A stretch of DNA of 64,000 bases. Source: Gammaproteobacteria bacterium (GTDB lineage: Bacteria > Pseudomonadota > Gammaproteobacteria > Pseudomonadales > Pseudohongiellaceae). A model generated the notes under the pieces. That model saw only the letters and a program-made list of their open reading frames with translations. It made no database searches and was not told the origin of the DNA. This document shows, in pieces, positions 25,760 through 35,046 of this stretch; the stretch's first letter is position 1, and every line of letters starts with the position of its first letter. A program made the translations under genes and the position numbers. The stretch spans positions 43,560 to 107,559 of the forward strand of contig JAURCS010000003.1 in assembly GCA_030828385.1 (NCBI GenBank), given 5' to 3'.

Positions 25760-28642
25760 TTACTGACATGCTTCACAATCCGGATCATCCAGTGAGCAGG
25801 CCTGAGGGACCTCTGCAGGCCCTGCAGCTACCGTTGGGGCATCCATGTTGGCTGATACTGCATTTAAGGTACCTGAGCTGACAGTGGATTTTTCGGTGCT
25901 GGTTGCCGCCATTGCGCGCAGGTAATAAGTGGTTTTCAGACCGCGATACCATGCCATGCGGTAAGTCACATCCAGCTTTTTGCCGTTTGCTTCATTGATA
26001 TACAGATTCAACGATTGCGCCTGGTCAATCCATTTTTGTCGGCGACTGGCGGCATCGACTATCCAGCGCGGGTTGATTTCAAAAGCGGTTGCGTACAGGG
26101 TCTTCAAGCGCTGCGGAATACGATCTATTTTTTGCACGCTGCCATCGTAATATTTCAGGTCATTGATCATGACGCTGTCCCATAAACCTTCTGCCTTCAA
26201 ATCACGAATCAGGTAGGGATTCACCACGGTGAACTCGCCGGAAAGATTCGATTTCACATACAGGTTCTGATAGGTCGGTTCAATGGACTGTGATACGCCA
26301 GTGATATTGGCAATAGTGGCTGTTGGTGCAATGGCCATCACGTTTGAATTACGCATGCCTGTCTGTTTGACGCGTGCACGCATGCCGTCCCAGTCCAGGG
26401 TGCTGCTGAAGTCCACTTCCAGAAACTGCTCGCCTCTTTCCTCTTGCAGTTTCTTCAGGGAATCAATTGGCAGGATGCCCTGGCTCCACAATGAACCCTC
26501 ATAGGTCTCATAAGCCCCACGTTCTTCTGCCAGCATGGTGGAGGCTTCAATAGCGTAATAACTAATGGCTTCCATGGAATTATCAGCAAACTGTACAGCC
26601 GCTTCAGAGCTGTATGGAATCTGCTGGATGTACAGGGAATCCTGGAATCCCATCAGGCCAAGGCCCACCGGGCGGTGTTTCATGTTGGATGTTTTTGCCT
26701 GGGGTACAGAGTAGTAGTTAATGTCGATTACGTTATCCAGCATACGTACGGCGGTATGGATGGTTTTGCGCAATTTATCTGTATTCAGACCCGTTTCTGT
26801 AACATGGTTGACCATGTTGATAGAGCCCAGATTACAGACAGCGATTTCATCCTTGTTGGTGTTCAGGGTGATCTCTGTACACAGGTTGGATGAATGGACG
26901 GTACCCACATGCTGCTGGGGAGAGCGTACATTGCAGGAATCCTTGAAGGTAATCCAGGGATGGCCTGTTTCAAATAGCATGGAAAGCATTTTTCGCCAGA
27001 GGTCCGCAGCCCGCACAGTCTTGTGCACATAGAGCGCGCCTTCCCTGGCCTTATTTTCGTAGTGCTCATAGCGTTCTTCGAAGGCCTTACCATGAAGTTC
27101 ATGCAGGTCGGGGACCTCGTTTGGCGAAAAAAGCGTCCATTCTTTATCTTCGAACACTCGCTTCATGAACAGGTCTGGTACCCAGTTGGCCGTATTCATA
27201 TCATGGGCACGACGTCGGTCATCACCCGTATTTTTGCGAAGTTCAAGAAATTCTTCTATATCAAGGTGCCAGGTTTCCAGATAGGAACAAACCGCGCCTT
27301 TACGTTTACCGCCCTGGTTGACTGCTACCGCGGTATCGTTGACCACTTTCAGGAAGGGGACAACGCCTTGCGACTTACCATTGGTGCCTTTGATGTAGGC
27401 ACCCAAAGCACGCACGGGAGTCCAGTCGTTGCCCAGGCCGCCGGCCCACTTGGAGAGCATGGCATTGTCGTGAATGGCACCGTAAATGCCACTCAGGTCG
27501 TCAGGTACCGTAGTGAGGAAGCAAGAAGACAATTGTGGACGCAGAGTGCCGGAGTTAAATAGTTGCGGTGTGGATACCATGTAATCAAAACTGGATAACA
27601 GGTTATAGAATTCGATAGCCCGCTCTTCCCGGTTTTCCTCGTTGGATGCCAGGCCCATGGCGACACGCATATAGAATATTTGCGGCAGTTCAAAGCGGGT
27701 GTTTTCGCTATGAATAAAGTAACGGTCGTACAGGGTCTGCAGGCCGAGATAGGTAAACTGTTCATCGCGCTCAGCCTTCAGGGCTTCACCCAGCCTGTCC
27801 AGATCATATTCCAGCAGGTGAGGTGAGAGTAATTCCAGCTCAACGCCTTTTTCGATATAAGGGCGCAGGGTGGCGGCATACTTGTAATGCATTTCGGACT
27901 GGGTAGCATTCTCTGCGACGCCGAGGAATGTCAGTGCCTCGCTGCGCAGATTGTCCAGCAGCAGACGTGCAGCCACGAACGAGTAATTGGGCTCCTGTTC
28001 AACCAGCGTGCGGGCTGTCATAACCAGAGTAATCTGAACATCGGTGAATTTGACACCTGAATAGAGGTTTTTCAGGGTTTCCTGATAGATTGCATCGCCA
28101 TTAACGTCATCAAGCCCCTGGCATGCTTCAGCAATAATAGTGCGAATACGCGCGGTATCCAGCGGCACACTGGAGCCATCATCCAGTGTAACCATGAGGT
28201 CCGACTTGTCTTCGCTGGCAGGAACTACCTGTTTTACCTCGCGTTCACGGGCACGTTCAGCCCGGTAAATAACGTAGCTCCTGGCCACCTTGTGCTCACC
28301 AGAGCGCATCAACATCAGCTCTACCTGGTCCTGAATCTCTTCGATGTGAATACTGCCGCCTGAAGGCATACGACGCTTGAAGGTTTCACTGATTTCAAGA
28401 ATCATTTTTTCCACGGTTTCATGGATACGCGAAGAGGCGGCAGCGGTACCACCTTCCTCAGCTATATAGGCCTTGGTGATGGCTACGGCAATTTTAGAGG
28501 CGTCATACCCGACAACCGCGCCATTGCGTTTGATAACACGCAAGGTACCCGGAGCCATTGCGCTTATTGAATGGTCTGATGTGTCCTGTGCTGGTGTGGC
28601 GGTCGGGGAAGGAGAGGTGGCTGATTCGACTTCTGTGTGCAT
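25760..28642 (-). CDS. nrdA: Class Ia ribonucleotide reductase, alpha subunit
   Basis: NrdA reduces ribonucleoside diphosphates. At 960 residues it is the long Pseudomonas-type enzyme. Two ATP-cone domains stand in tandem at about 33-130 (LRVIKRNGAVVGYDASKIA) and 145-240 (MVTLDDGSSVPLDTARIR). The catalytic part has FNSGTLRPQLSSCFLTT, SNLCTEITLNTN with its Cys and Glu residues, GLGLMGFQDSLY and PTATIANITGVSQSIEP. The C-terminus ends CSLDDPDCEACQ, supplying the redox-shuttle cysteines. Two cones suggest overall activity control by ATP and dATP. nrdB follows. Confidence 0.96.
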   Translation of the reverse strand: MHTEVESATSPSPTATPAQDTSDHSISAMAPGTLRVIKRNGAVVGYDASKIAVAITKAYIAEEGGTAAASSRIHETVEKMILEISETFKRRMPSGGSIHIEEIQDQVELMLMRSGEHKVARSYVIYRAERAREREVKQVVPASEDKSDLMVTLDDGSSVPLDTARIRTIIAEACQGLDDVNGDAIYQETLKNLYSGVKFTDVQITLVMTARTLVEQEPNYSFVAARLLLDNLRSEALTFLGVAENATQSEMHYKYAATLRPYIEKGVELELLSPHLLEYDLDRLGEALKAERDEQFTYLGLQTLYDRYFIHSENTRFELPQIFYMRVAMGLASNEENREERAIEFYNLLSSFDYMVSTPQLFNSGTLRPQLSSCFLTTVPDDLSGIYGAIHDNAMLSKWAGGLGNDWTPVRALGAYIKGTNGKSQGVVPFLKVVNDTAVAVNQGGKRKGAVCSYLETWHLDIEEFLELRKNTGDDRRRAHDMNTANWVPDLFMKRVFEDKEWTLFSPNEVPDLHELHGKAFEERYEHYENKAREGALYVHKTVRAADLWRKMLSMLFETGHPWITFKDSCNVRSPQQHVGTVHSSNLCTEITLNTNKDEIAVCNLGSINMVNHVTETGLNTDKLRKTIHTAVRMLDNVIDINYYSVPQAKTSNMKHRPVGLGLMGFQDSLYIQQIPYSSEAAVQFADNSMEAISYYAIEASTMLAEERGAYETYEGSLWSQGILPIDSLKKLQEERGEQFLEVDFSSTLDWDGMRARVKQTGMRNSNVMAIAPTATIANITGVSQSIEPTYQNLYVKSNLSGEFTVVNPYLIRDLKAEGLWDSVMINDLKYYDGSVQKIDRIPQRLKTLYATAFEINPRWIVDAASRRQKWIDQAQSLNLYINEANGKKLDVTYRMAWYRGLKTTYYLRAMAATSTEKSTVSSGTLNAVSANMDAPTVAAGPAEVPQACSLDDPDCEACQ

Positions 28643-28863
28643 TGATGGCTCCGGATGTTCTTTCTCGTTATTTATTTTTTTGTGTTTTATCTTTTAGCGT
28701 TATTGCGCGTTTTATTGTTTCTGTGTTTTTCGTACTCTCGTACTTACTAGTAGCAATTGACTTTTACCGGCATGATTTACCTTAAAAGGGGCTGGTTTAG
28801 CCCGGATTTCCCAAACACAAGATGTAGTGGTTGAGCGAAATCCCCGAAATCCCGTTTTTGGCT

Positions 28864-28872
28864 TGTGGATAA
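28864..28872 (-). promoter_or_regulatory. DnaA box upstream of nrdA
   Basis: The minus strand reads TTATCCACA, the consensus DnaA box, 222 bases before the nrdA start. Two one-mismatch copies, rc TTATCCCCA (29230-29238) and rc CTATGCACA (29241-29249), lie further upstream. Confidence 0.6.
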
Positions 28873-29436
28873 GCTTTGACGGGTACGTGAGAGATGGTCA
28901 GATAGCCGGTTTTCAGGGCGTTTTTTGGGTTTTATGTGAGTAAAACCCTGGATTACTTCCCCCTGATGGCCGTGCCAGCTTAACGTGTTCATCCCCTCTT
29001 TTTCTGCCTACTTGCTGCGTATTGCTGCCTAAATAGGACTAAAATTCGTCAATTTTCTTCAAACTATTCTTAACTTATCTGGCTAACCTGCGGATCCTGC
29101 TGGTTTTTCGACACCGAGTCAGTTTAGCCAAACAAAAGTTAAAGCACAATATGGGTTATGGAAAAAAATTGTTAATGCACTATATCAGGTATATTTTCCC
29201 CTATGCAAGCCAATAATGTGTGAAATTCATGGGGATAAGCTGTGCATAGAGTGGGTATTGTCGGGTATGGTTTTGAAGTTATACAGAGGCCCTTGTGACA
29301 TTGCACCAGCAGGGGGCAAAATTGAGAATTATCAGCCTGAAAGGAAAAAATCGGGAAAGTCTGTAAAAATAGGAGCCAGAGAAGGTTCATGGCGTGGAGG
29401 CGCACCAGATCGGGGCAAAAGTAGGTAAATCATCAA

Positions 29437-29452
29437 ACACTACATATAGTGT
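29437..29452. promoter_or_regulatory. NrdR box
   Basis: ACACTACATATAGTGT differs from the NrdR consensus ACACTATATATAGTGT at one base and is part of a longer palindrome (29435-29454) with eight-base perfect arms. It lies about 795 bases before nrdA. NrdR sites usually come in pairs 31-32 bases apart; no good second copy is found at that distance. Confidence 0.7.
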
Positions 29453-29509
29453 TTTGGCTTTTTGATTTCAGCGGAAATAATACTCAGAATTTGCAGCCAG
29501 TATCGGCCT

Positions 29510-30235
29510 TTATTGTTGCCGGTCAATAAAGCGGGAAACAAATTCATTGGCAGGGGATTCACGTAACTGTTGCGCGCTTCCCCATTGCTGCAGAGCTCCT
29601 TCCAGCATAACCCCTGTTTCATCGGCAACAGTAAAAGCTTCTTCCTGATCATGGGTGACCAGGATTGCACTTATTTTGCGTTCAATCAGAATATCCCTGA
29701 CTTCACGACTGAGGTTGCGGCGCATTTCACTGTCCAGGTTGGAAAAGGGTTCGTCCATGAGCAGGAGTTTGGGGTCAGGGGCCAGGGCTCTGGCCAGAGC
29801 GACCCGCTGTTGCTGCCCTCCGGACAACTGGTGAGGATACTTGTCTGCATGCTTTTCCAGATGAACCAGATTCAGCAGGGAATGGACAATAGTGTCCTTT
29901 TCGGCCTTGTCTCTGCCATGCAGACCAAAGGCGATGTTTTTGCTGACACTGAGATGGGGAAACAGCGCGTAATCCTGAAACACCATGCCAATTTGCCTTT
30001 GCTCTGGAGGCAATACATTGCCGGTGCTACTCAGGCATACACCATCCAGCAGGATTTGCCCCGCGAAAATATTTTCCAGACCGGCGATGGCGCGCAGGGC
30101 GGTAGTTTTTCCGCAGCCGCTGGGGCCGAGCAAACTGACAATCTGATGCTGAGCTACATTAAAGCTCAGGTCATCAATGATTACCTGGTCATCATAGCGA
30201 CAATTGATATTGTGAATTTCCAGCAGGGCTGTCAT
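29510..30235 (-). CDS. ABC transporter ATP-binding protein, iron/polyamine type
   Basis: This 241-residue ATPase energises an importer. It has Walker A LLGPSGCGKTTAL (about 35-47), a Q-loop in MVFQDYALFPHLSV, the signature LSGGQQQRVALARAL, Walker B LLLMDEPFSNLD and the switch His in LVTHDQEEAF. The FQDYALFPHL pattern is typical of the ferric iron (FbpC), polyamine and sulfate group. It lacks the C-terminal TOBE domain of longer members. No permease or binding protein gene is adjacent, so its partners are encoded elsewhere. Confidence 0.82.
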   Translation of the reverse strand: MTALLEIHNINCRYDDQVIIDDLSFNVAQHQIVSLLGPSGCGKTTALRAIAGLENIFAGQILLDGVCLSSTGNVLPPEQRQIGMVFQDYALFPHLSVSKNIAFGLHGRDKAEKDTIVHSLLNLVHLEKHADKYPHQLSGGQQQRVALARALAPDPKLLLMDEPFSNLDSEMRRNLSREVRDILIERKISAILVTHDQEEAFTVADETGVMLEGALQQWGSAQQLRESPANEFVSRFIDRQQ

Positions 30236-30310
30236 CTCAGGCCACCAGACCTGTAAGCCGCCCCATCACCAGGGCAGAGGGCAAATCAATCCTTATTGGA
30301 CGCGGTGCTT

Positions 30311-31213
30311 TTAGCACAACAGGAATTCCAGCAGCGCTTTTTGCGCATGAAGGCGATTTCCAGCCTGTTCCCAGACTACTGAGTCCGGGGCATCTATCAC
30401 ATCCGCACTGACTTCTTCACCGCGATGGGCTGGCAGACAATGCATAAACAGCGCATTCTCATCAGCAAGACTCATCAACTCCAGTGTCACTTCAAAGCCT
30501 TCGAAGTCCTTCATGCGGCGGACTCTTTCATCCTCCTGCCCCATGGAGGCCCAGACGTCCGTGCTGACAAGTGATGAGCCAGGTAAAGCCTGTTCCGGGG
30601 TGCGGACGATTTTTACACGATCAGAGTTGGCAGCAACCAGCTCAGGGTTTGGATCATAGCCTTCGGGACAGGCGACTATCAGTTCGAAATCCAGCAAGCG
30701 GGCGGCATTGATATAGGAATGACACATATTATTGCCATCGCCTATCCAGGTAACGGTCTTACCCTGAATGCTGCCGCGATGCTGGACATAGGTTTGCATA
30801 TCAGCCAGTAACTGACAGGGGTGATAGTCATCAGTGAGGGCATTAATCACCGGGACCGACGAGAAGTCAGCCATACGCTCGATTTTTTCATGCTCAAAGG
30901 TGCGGACCATAATGGCATCTACCATGCATGAAAGCACGCGTGCTGTATCTTCCACCGGCTCACCCCGGCCCAACTGGGTATCCTGGGGAGACAGAAAAAT
31001 GGCAGAACCGCCCATTTGGTTCATCCCTGCTTCAAATGATACGCGGGTACGGGTAGACGACTTTTCGAATACCATCGCCAGCACCCTGTTTCTTAACAGT
31101 TCATGGGGGGCGCCCTGTGCAAGCATTGCTTTCAGTTCGCAGGCACGGTCAATAATGTCTTTAAATTCCTGCCCGCTCAGGTCAAGCAAGGTCAGGAAAT
31201 GTCTGGGTCTCAT
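30311..31213 (-). CDS. argF: Ornithine carbamoyltransferase
   Basis: ArgF makes citrulline from ornithine and carbamoyl phosphate. The 300 residues include the carbamoyl-phosphate motif [13 protein letters not shown] near 49-61, [14 protein letters not shown], the ornithine-side [11 protein letters not shown] and the catalytic [14 protein letters not shown]. The start overlaps the argD stop by four bases, so the genes form an argD-argF unit. Length and motifs are normal for the Pseudomonas type. Confidence 0.96.
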   Translation of the reverse strand: MRPRHFLTLLDLSGQEFKDIIDRACELKAMLAQGAPHELLRNRVLAMVFEKSSTRTRVSFEAGMNQMGGSAIFLSPQDTQLGRGEPVEDTARVLSCMVDAIMVRTFEHEKIERMADFSSVPVINALTDDYHPCQLLADMQTYVQHRGSIQGKTVTWIGDGNNMCHSYINAARLLDFELIVACPEGYDPNPELVAANSDRVKIVRTPEQALPGSSLVSTDVWASMGQEDERVRRMKDFEGFEVTLELMSLADENALFMHCLPAHRGEEVSADVIDAPDSVVWEQAGNRLHAQKALLEFLLC

Positions 31214-32388
31214 TTTCCAAAATCCTCAATCAGTTCACTGACTGTGTCTATGATTAAATCACTTTCTGTTTCTGTAAGGGTCAACGGTGGCACCAGTCGC
31301 ACCACGTTTCCTGAGGCGACATTAATTAGCAGTGCTTTTTCCCGGGCCAGCGCAACCAGCTCGGCACAGGGTTGATCCAGTTCGACACCAATCATCAATC
31401 CATTACCTCGAATTGCCACCACATGAGGGCAGTTTTGCAGTCGCATGCTCAGGCCAAACTTAATCCTGTCACCCTGCACGCTGGCATTTTCCAGCAAGCC
31501 TTCTGTCAGCAATGCCTCGTTGACCGCCAGGGCGGCAGCACAGGCGAGCGGGCTTCCGCCAAAGGTAGTAGCGTGATGCCCCGGGTGAAATATGTCTGCT
31601 GCGCGGCCACTGGCCAGACAGGCGCCGATAGGAAAACCATTGCCCAGGCCCTTTGCGGTGGAGACCACATCGGGCAGGATGCCACTGTGCTGGTAAGCGA
31701 AATATTTCCCGGTACGGCCGTTACCCGTCTGCACTTCATCAAGCATCAACAGCATGTCATTGGCATCACAGAGGCTACGCAATTTGTTCAGGTAATCAGA
31801 GGCAGGAATACAGATGCCGCCTTCACCCTGTATGGGCTCCACCAGAACAGCAACAATATTCGGATGCTTCTTCACGCATTCCTCGATGGCAGGAATATCA
31901 TTGAAAGGCACGCGATAGAAACCGTCCAGAAAAGGAGCGAAGCCGCCCTGATGGCGACTACTATAGGTAGCTGTCAGTGCGCCCATGGTGCGGCCATGGA
32001 AAGCGCCTTCCATGACAATAATTCCGGGTAAATCAATGCCCTTGTTATGACCAAACATTCGTGCCATTTTGATGGCGGCCTCATTACCTTCAGCACCGGA
32101 ATTACAGAAGAAGACACTGCTCATACCCGATGCCTGACATAACTTTTCGGCAAGCTCTTCCTGCAATGGTACGCCATAGAGATTGGAGGTATGAACCAGG
32201 GTCGCTACCTGCTGCTGTACTGCCGTGATAAAGCCTGGATGATTATGGCCAAGGGCGCATACGGCAATCCCGCTAATGGCATCAAGATAGCGATTATTCT
32301 CACTGTCAAAGAGCCATGACCCTTCCCCGCGCACAAAATCTACCGGGATTCGATTGTAGGTCTTCATCAAGGCGTCTGAGTTGGCCAT
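31210..32388 (-). CDS. argD: Acetylornithine aminotransferase
   Basis: ArgD is a PLP class III aminotransferase that makes N-acetylornithine from its semialdehyde in arginine synthesis; it can also serve in lysine synthesis. The 392 residues have [46 protein letters not shown], the PLP lysine in [14 protein letters not shown], and the late [16 protein letters not shown]. argF follows with a four-base overlap. Confidence 0.95.
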   Translation of the reverse strand: MANSDALMKTYNRIPVDFVRGEGSWLFDSENNRYLDAISGIAVCALGHNHPGFITAVQQQVATLVHTSNLYGVPLQEELAEKLCQASGMSSVFFCNSGAEGNEAAIKMARMFGHNKGIDLPGIIVMEGAFHGRTMGALTATYSSRHQGGFAPFLDGFYRVPFNDIPAIEECVKKHPNIVAVLVEPIQGEGGICIPASDYLNKLRSLCDANDMLLMLDEVQTGNGRTGKYFAYQHSGILPDVVSTAKGLGNGFPIGACLASGRAADIFHPGHHATTFGGSPLACAAALAVNEALLTEGLLENASVQGDRIKFGLSMRLQNCPHVVAIRGNGLMIGVELDQPCAELVALAREKALLINVASGNVVRLVPPLTLTETESDLIIDTVSELIEDFGK

Positions 32389-32528
32389 TTACTGCTTCCT
32401 GATAATAAAGTTCTAAAACTGAAAAATTGTGAGCTCGGGATTTTGCCAGTCGGTTTTCTAATCCCAAGAAAAGCAAAAGGGCAGCAAGCGCCACCCCCAA
32501 GGAGAAGCGATTTTAATGAAAGCATTGC

Positions 32529-32605
32529 CAAGTCACAAGTCTCCAGTTGGAAGTCGCAGTTTATTAGTAGCAAGTCACAAGTCACAAGTTACAGGGCGCA
32601 AGTGA
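32529..32605. repeat. Heptad tandem array, 11 units
   Basis: Eleven consecutive 7-base units, mostly CAAGTCA (with CAAGTCT, CAAGTTA, CAAGTGA and degenerate copies), cover 77 bases. This is the same unit number and length as the array at 14275-14351, with a related CAAGNNN consensus. No spacers and no palindromic units, so this is not a CRISPR. Confidence 0.75.
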
Positions 32606-32756
32606 AATACTGAGTATTTATGGTTTCATCGGAATACTTTACGAAACAAAATCAGGTATCGACTTGCTTGTCCAGAGTTTTTGGTACCTGAAATAAAAAT
32701 GACTTAACTGAGACCGGTGCAGACTAATTTTTCTTCGCTCCCGGGCCTGGCGTCTT

Positions 32757-32762
32757 TATAAT
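32757..32762 (+). promoter_or_regulatory. TATAAT box next to hydantoinase B start
   Basis: A perfect -10 hexamer ends eight bases before the ATG at 32771 and no Shine-Dalgarno sequence is present. Transcription would start at or within about two bases of the ATG, so the mRNA may be leaderless. The -35 region is weak. Confidence 0.5.
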
Positions 32763-32770
32763 TGCGTGCC

Positions 32771-34312
32771 ATGAATGCCATCGAATTAAGTCTTTTTGCC
32801 TCCCGCATGGAAGCCGTCTGCGACGAAATGGGGGCGGTACTGCAACGCTCCGCGTTTTCGCCCAATATCAAAGACCGCCTCGATTTTTCCTGCGCACTGT
32901 TTGATAGAAGGGGGCTGCTGTGCGCACAGGCTGCTCATATTCCCGTTCATCTGGGCAGTATGGCCTATGCCATGGCGGACATCGTCGGGCAATTTGACTG
33001 GCATGCTGATGATATCCTGGTTCTGAATGATCCTTATCTGGGAGGCACTCATCTGCCGGATGTCACCATCGTCGCGCCGGTCTTTGTTAATCAGGAGTTA
33101 TCGGCTTTTGCTGTAAACCGCGCACATCATGCCAATATTGGCTCCGAGTCTCCTGGTTCCATGCCAATAACGAGCGAACTGGCGGAGGAGGGCATCATCA
33201 TTTCACCGCAGTTGCTGTTAAAGCAGGGACAATTAAATCGTCAACTCTGGCAATCACTGGAAGCCATCCATGGCCAACAGGGTGACTATAAACTCGATGG
33301 TGATATGGCAGCTCAGGTGAGCTCGGTAAAAACCGGTGTACTGCGAATGCAGGAACTGATAAGCCAGCTTGGACCTGAAATTTTCCAGTCTGGGTTGACT
33401 GAGCTGAATGAATACGGAACACGTGTTGCGCTTGCCTGTCTGGCGGATATCCCCAAGGGGGTCTATAAGTTTACCGATGTCATGGACGATGATGGTCTGG
33501 GGCTGCTTGATATCCCGATACAGGTCACACTGGAGATTGCAGACGCCAGCATTACGGTGGATTTTGACGGTACCAGTGCGCAAGTGGCGGGAAACATCAA
33601 CTGCCCATTACCCGTCGTTGCAGCGGCTGTATTTTATGTGTTTCGCTGTCTGATGCCTGATTATGCTCCGGCCTGTGCAGGTCTGTTCAGCCCGATCCAG
33701 ATAAAAGCCCCACAGGCATCGCTGGTAAACGCCTGCCATCCCGCGGCTGTGGCCGCCGGTAATGTGGAAACGTCGACCCGTATTGTGGATGTGGTGCTCG
33801 GGGCGCTGGAACAGGCGCTGCCAAATAGAATTGCGGCTGCCAGTCAGGGCAGCATGAATAATATTGCCATGGGCCAGCGCGGCACGAATGGCAGCTGGGA
33901 CTACTATGAAACGCTGGCGGGCGGTCATGGTGGTGGGCCGGATTTTGATGGGCTTAGTGGCAGACATTCACATATGACCAATACCCTGAACACCCCGGTG
34001 GAAAGCCTGGAGATGCATTACCCGATTCGGGTCAGGCAGTATGCGATCCGCGGATCCAGTGGGGGCGCCGGAAAACACCCCGGCGGTAATGGTCTGGTGC
34101 GCGAATACGAATTTCTTGAGCCGGCCCAGGTAAGCCTGTTAACGGAAAGACGGCGTCATTGCCCCTGGGGGCTGCAGAGAGGGGAGGCCGGCCAGGCAGG
34201 TGAAAATTCTCTCAACGGAAAAACCTTGCCCGGTAAAATAGCAATCACAGTACAGGCCGGAGACTGCCTGGCCATCAAAACCCCTGGTGGCGGAGGTTGG
34301 GGTAAACCGTAG
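32771..34312 (+). CDS. Hydantoinase B/oxoprolinase family protein
   Basis: Proteins of this family form the B subunit of ATP-dependent N-methylhydantoinase, acetophenone carboxylase or 5-oxoprolinase-type enzymes. The 513 residues have SRMEAVCDEMGAVLQRSAFSPNI, ILVLNDPYLGGTHLPDVT, RAHHANIG, and the late YETLAGGHGGGPDFDG and YPIRVRQYAIRGSSGGAGK blocks typical of HyuB. I choose ATG 32771; a TTG nine bases upstream lies inside the -10 box. The partner A subunit is not adjacent, so it is an orphan whose activity cannot be named. Confidence 0.85.
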   Translation: MNAIELSLFASRMEAVCDEMGAVLQRSAFSPNIKDRLDFSCALFDRRGLLCAQAAHIPVHLGSMAYAMADIVGQFDWHADDILVLNDPYLGGTHLPDVTIVAPVFVNQELSAFAVNRAHHANIGSESPGSMPITSELAEEGIIISPQLLLKQGQLNRQLWQSLEAIHGQQGDYKLDGDMAAQVSSVKTGVLRMQELISQLGPEIFQSGLTELNEYGTRVALACLADIPKGVYKFTDVMDDDGLGLLDIPIQVTLEIADASITVDFDGTSAQVAGNINCPLPVVAAAVFYVFRCLMPDYAPACAGLFSPIQIKAPQASLVNACHPAAVAAGNVETSTRIVDVVLGALEQALPNRIAAASQGSMNNIAMGQRGTNGSWDYYETLAGGHGGGPDFDGLSGRHSHMTNTLNTPVESLEMHYPIRVRQYAIRGSSGGAGKHPGGNGLVREYEFLEPAQVSLLTERRRHCPWGLQRGEAGQAGENSLNGKTLPGKIAITVQAGDCLAIKTPGGGGWGKP

Positions 34313-34447
34313 CAGTATTCACTACGTATTGACTTGAAATACAGTAAAATGGTCCCACTTAGCTGTTACACCATTTATTACTTTGAAAACTTGATCTAAT
34401 ACTAATTACAGTCATCAGTATTAAATCCCCAAACCTCAGGAATTCTC

Positions 34448-34801
34448 ATGAGCACTGAAAACAACATCGAAAGCGTTATCAAAGACCAGATTGATAATAA
34501 TCCAATCATTCTTTACATGAAGGGTAACCCCAATCAGCCACAGTGTGGCTTTTCTGCCCAGGCTACGCAGATGTTAATGGCCTGTGGCCAGAAATTTGCC
34601 TATGTCGATATCCTTAGCAATCCAGATGTTCGTGCCAATCTGCCCAAAGTCTCTGACTGGCCAACCTTCCCCCAGCTGTTTGTCGACGGCGAATTGGTTG
34701 GCGGTTGTGACATCATGACCGATATGTATCAGAAGGGTGAGCTCAAAACCCTGCTTGATGATTCTGCCGCGGCCAGAGAACAGCAGGATCAGCAAGCCTG
34801 A
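34448..34801 (+). CDS. grxD: Monothiol glutaredoxin GrxD
   Basis: GrxD is a cytoplasmic CGFS-type glutaredoxin that binds a bridging [2Fe-2S] cluster with glutathione and takes part in iron-sulfur trafficking. The 117 residues have the active site QPQCGFSAQA with Cys33, preceded by ILYMKG, then WPTFPQLFVDGELVGGCDI for glutathione binding. The Gln-rich tail (EQQDQQA) is an extra. It is a single-gene unit with its own intrinsic terminator at 34830-34854. Confidence 0.96.
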   Translation: MSTENNIESVIKDQIDNNPIILYMKGNPNQPQCGFSAQATQMLMACGQKFAYVDILSNPDVRANLPKVSDWPTFPQLFVDGELVGGCDIMTDMYQKGELKTLLDDSAAAREQQDQQA

Positions 34802-34829
34802 TAGCATGAGCGCAAATGGCCAGAAAATC

Positions 34830-34854
34830 GGGAGCAGTGATGCTCCCTTTTTTT
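34830..34854 (+). terminator. Intrinsic terminator of grxD
   Basis: GGGAGCA GTGA TGCTCCC is a perfect seven-base stem with a four-base loop followed by seven T, 28 bases past the grxD stop. Confidence 0.9.
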
Positions 34855-34995
34855 GCCATTGATTTAGTGATCGATCAAATGATGCATAGAGTCGAAATAT
34901 TACCGGACCTCAGCCCTGACTGAGTTGGTACAGATTCACCCGGCGTTCGCAGGAACTCTGATTTGCTTTTCTAAACTGAATAACTTTGCCTGCGG

Positions 34996-35028
34996 AAGGC
35001 GGGTTACGTACAATCCGCCTTTCTTTTT
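34996..35028 (+). terminator. Terminator-like hairpin in leader of EamA gene
   Basis: AAGGCGG and CCGCCTT form a seven-base stem followed by TTCTTTTT, ending 19 bases before the EamA transporter start. It may stop readthrough, or act as an attenuator if the promoter lies upstream of it (34855-34995). Confidence 0.6.
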
Positions 35029-35046
35029 CCGCCAAGAAATCCACTT

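Larger units (their letters stand above)
28643..29509. promoter_or_regulatory. Long nrdA upstream region
   Basis: This 867-base region between nrdA and the ABC ATPase gene has no convincing gene; minus-strand frames at 28777-28992 and 29172-29405 lack supporting signals. It contains a perfect DnaA box at 28864-28872, two one-mismatch boxes at 29230-29249 and an NrdR-type box at 29437-29452. A weaker NrdR-like sequence is at 29177-29192. DnaA and NrdR both control nrd genes in E. coli, so this is taken as the nrdAB control region. Confidence 0.65.
32389..32770. other. Intergenic region with heptad array and promoter
   Basis: This gap separates the divergent argD and hydantoinase B genes. It holds the heptad array at 32529-32605 and a TATAAT at 32757-32762. 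No gene is seen; a 72-codon minus-strand frame across the repeat is judged a shadow. Confidence 0.6.

Noticed and set aside
28777-28992. 71-codon minus-strand frame upstream of nrdA
   Set aside because: Low-quality composition, overlaps the DnaA box, no homologue recognised.
29172-29405. 77-codon minus-strand frame upstream of nrdA
   Set aside because: A hydrophobic start is suggestive, but there is no recognisable family or good ribosome site and it spans DnaA-type boxes.
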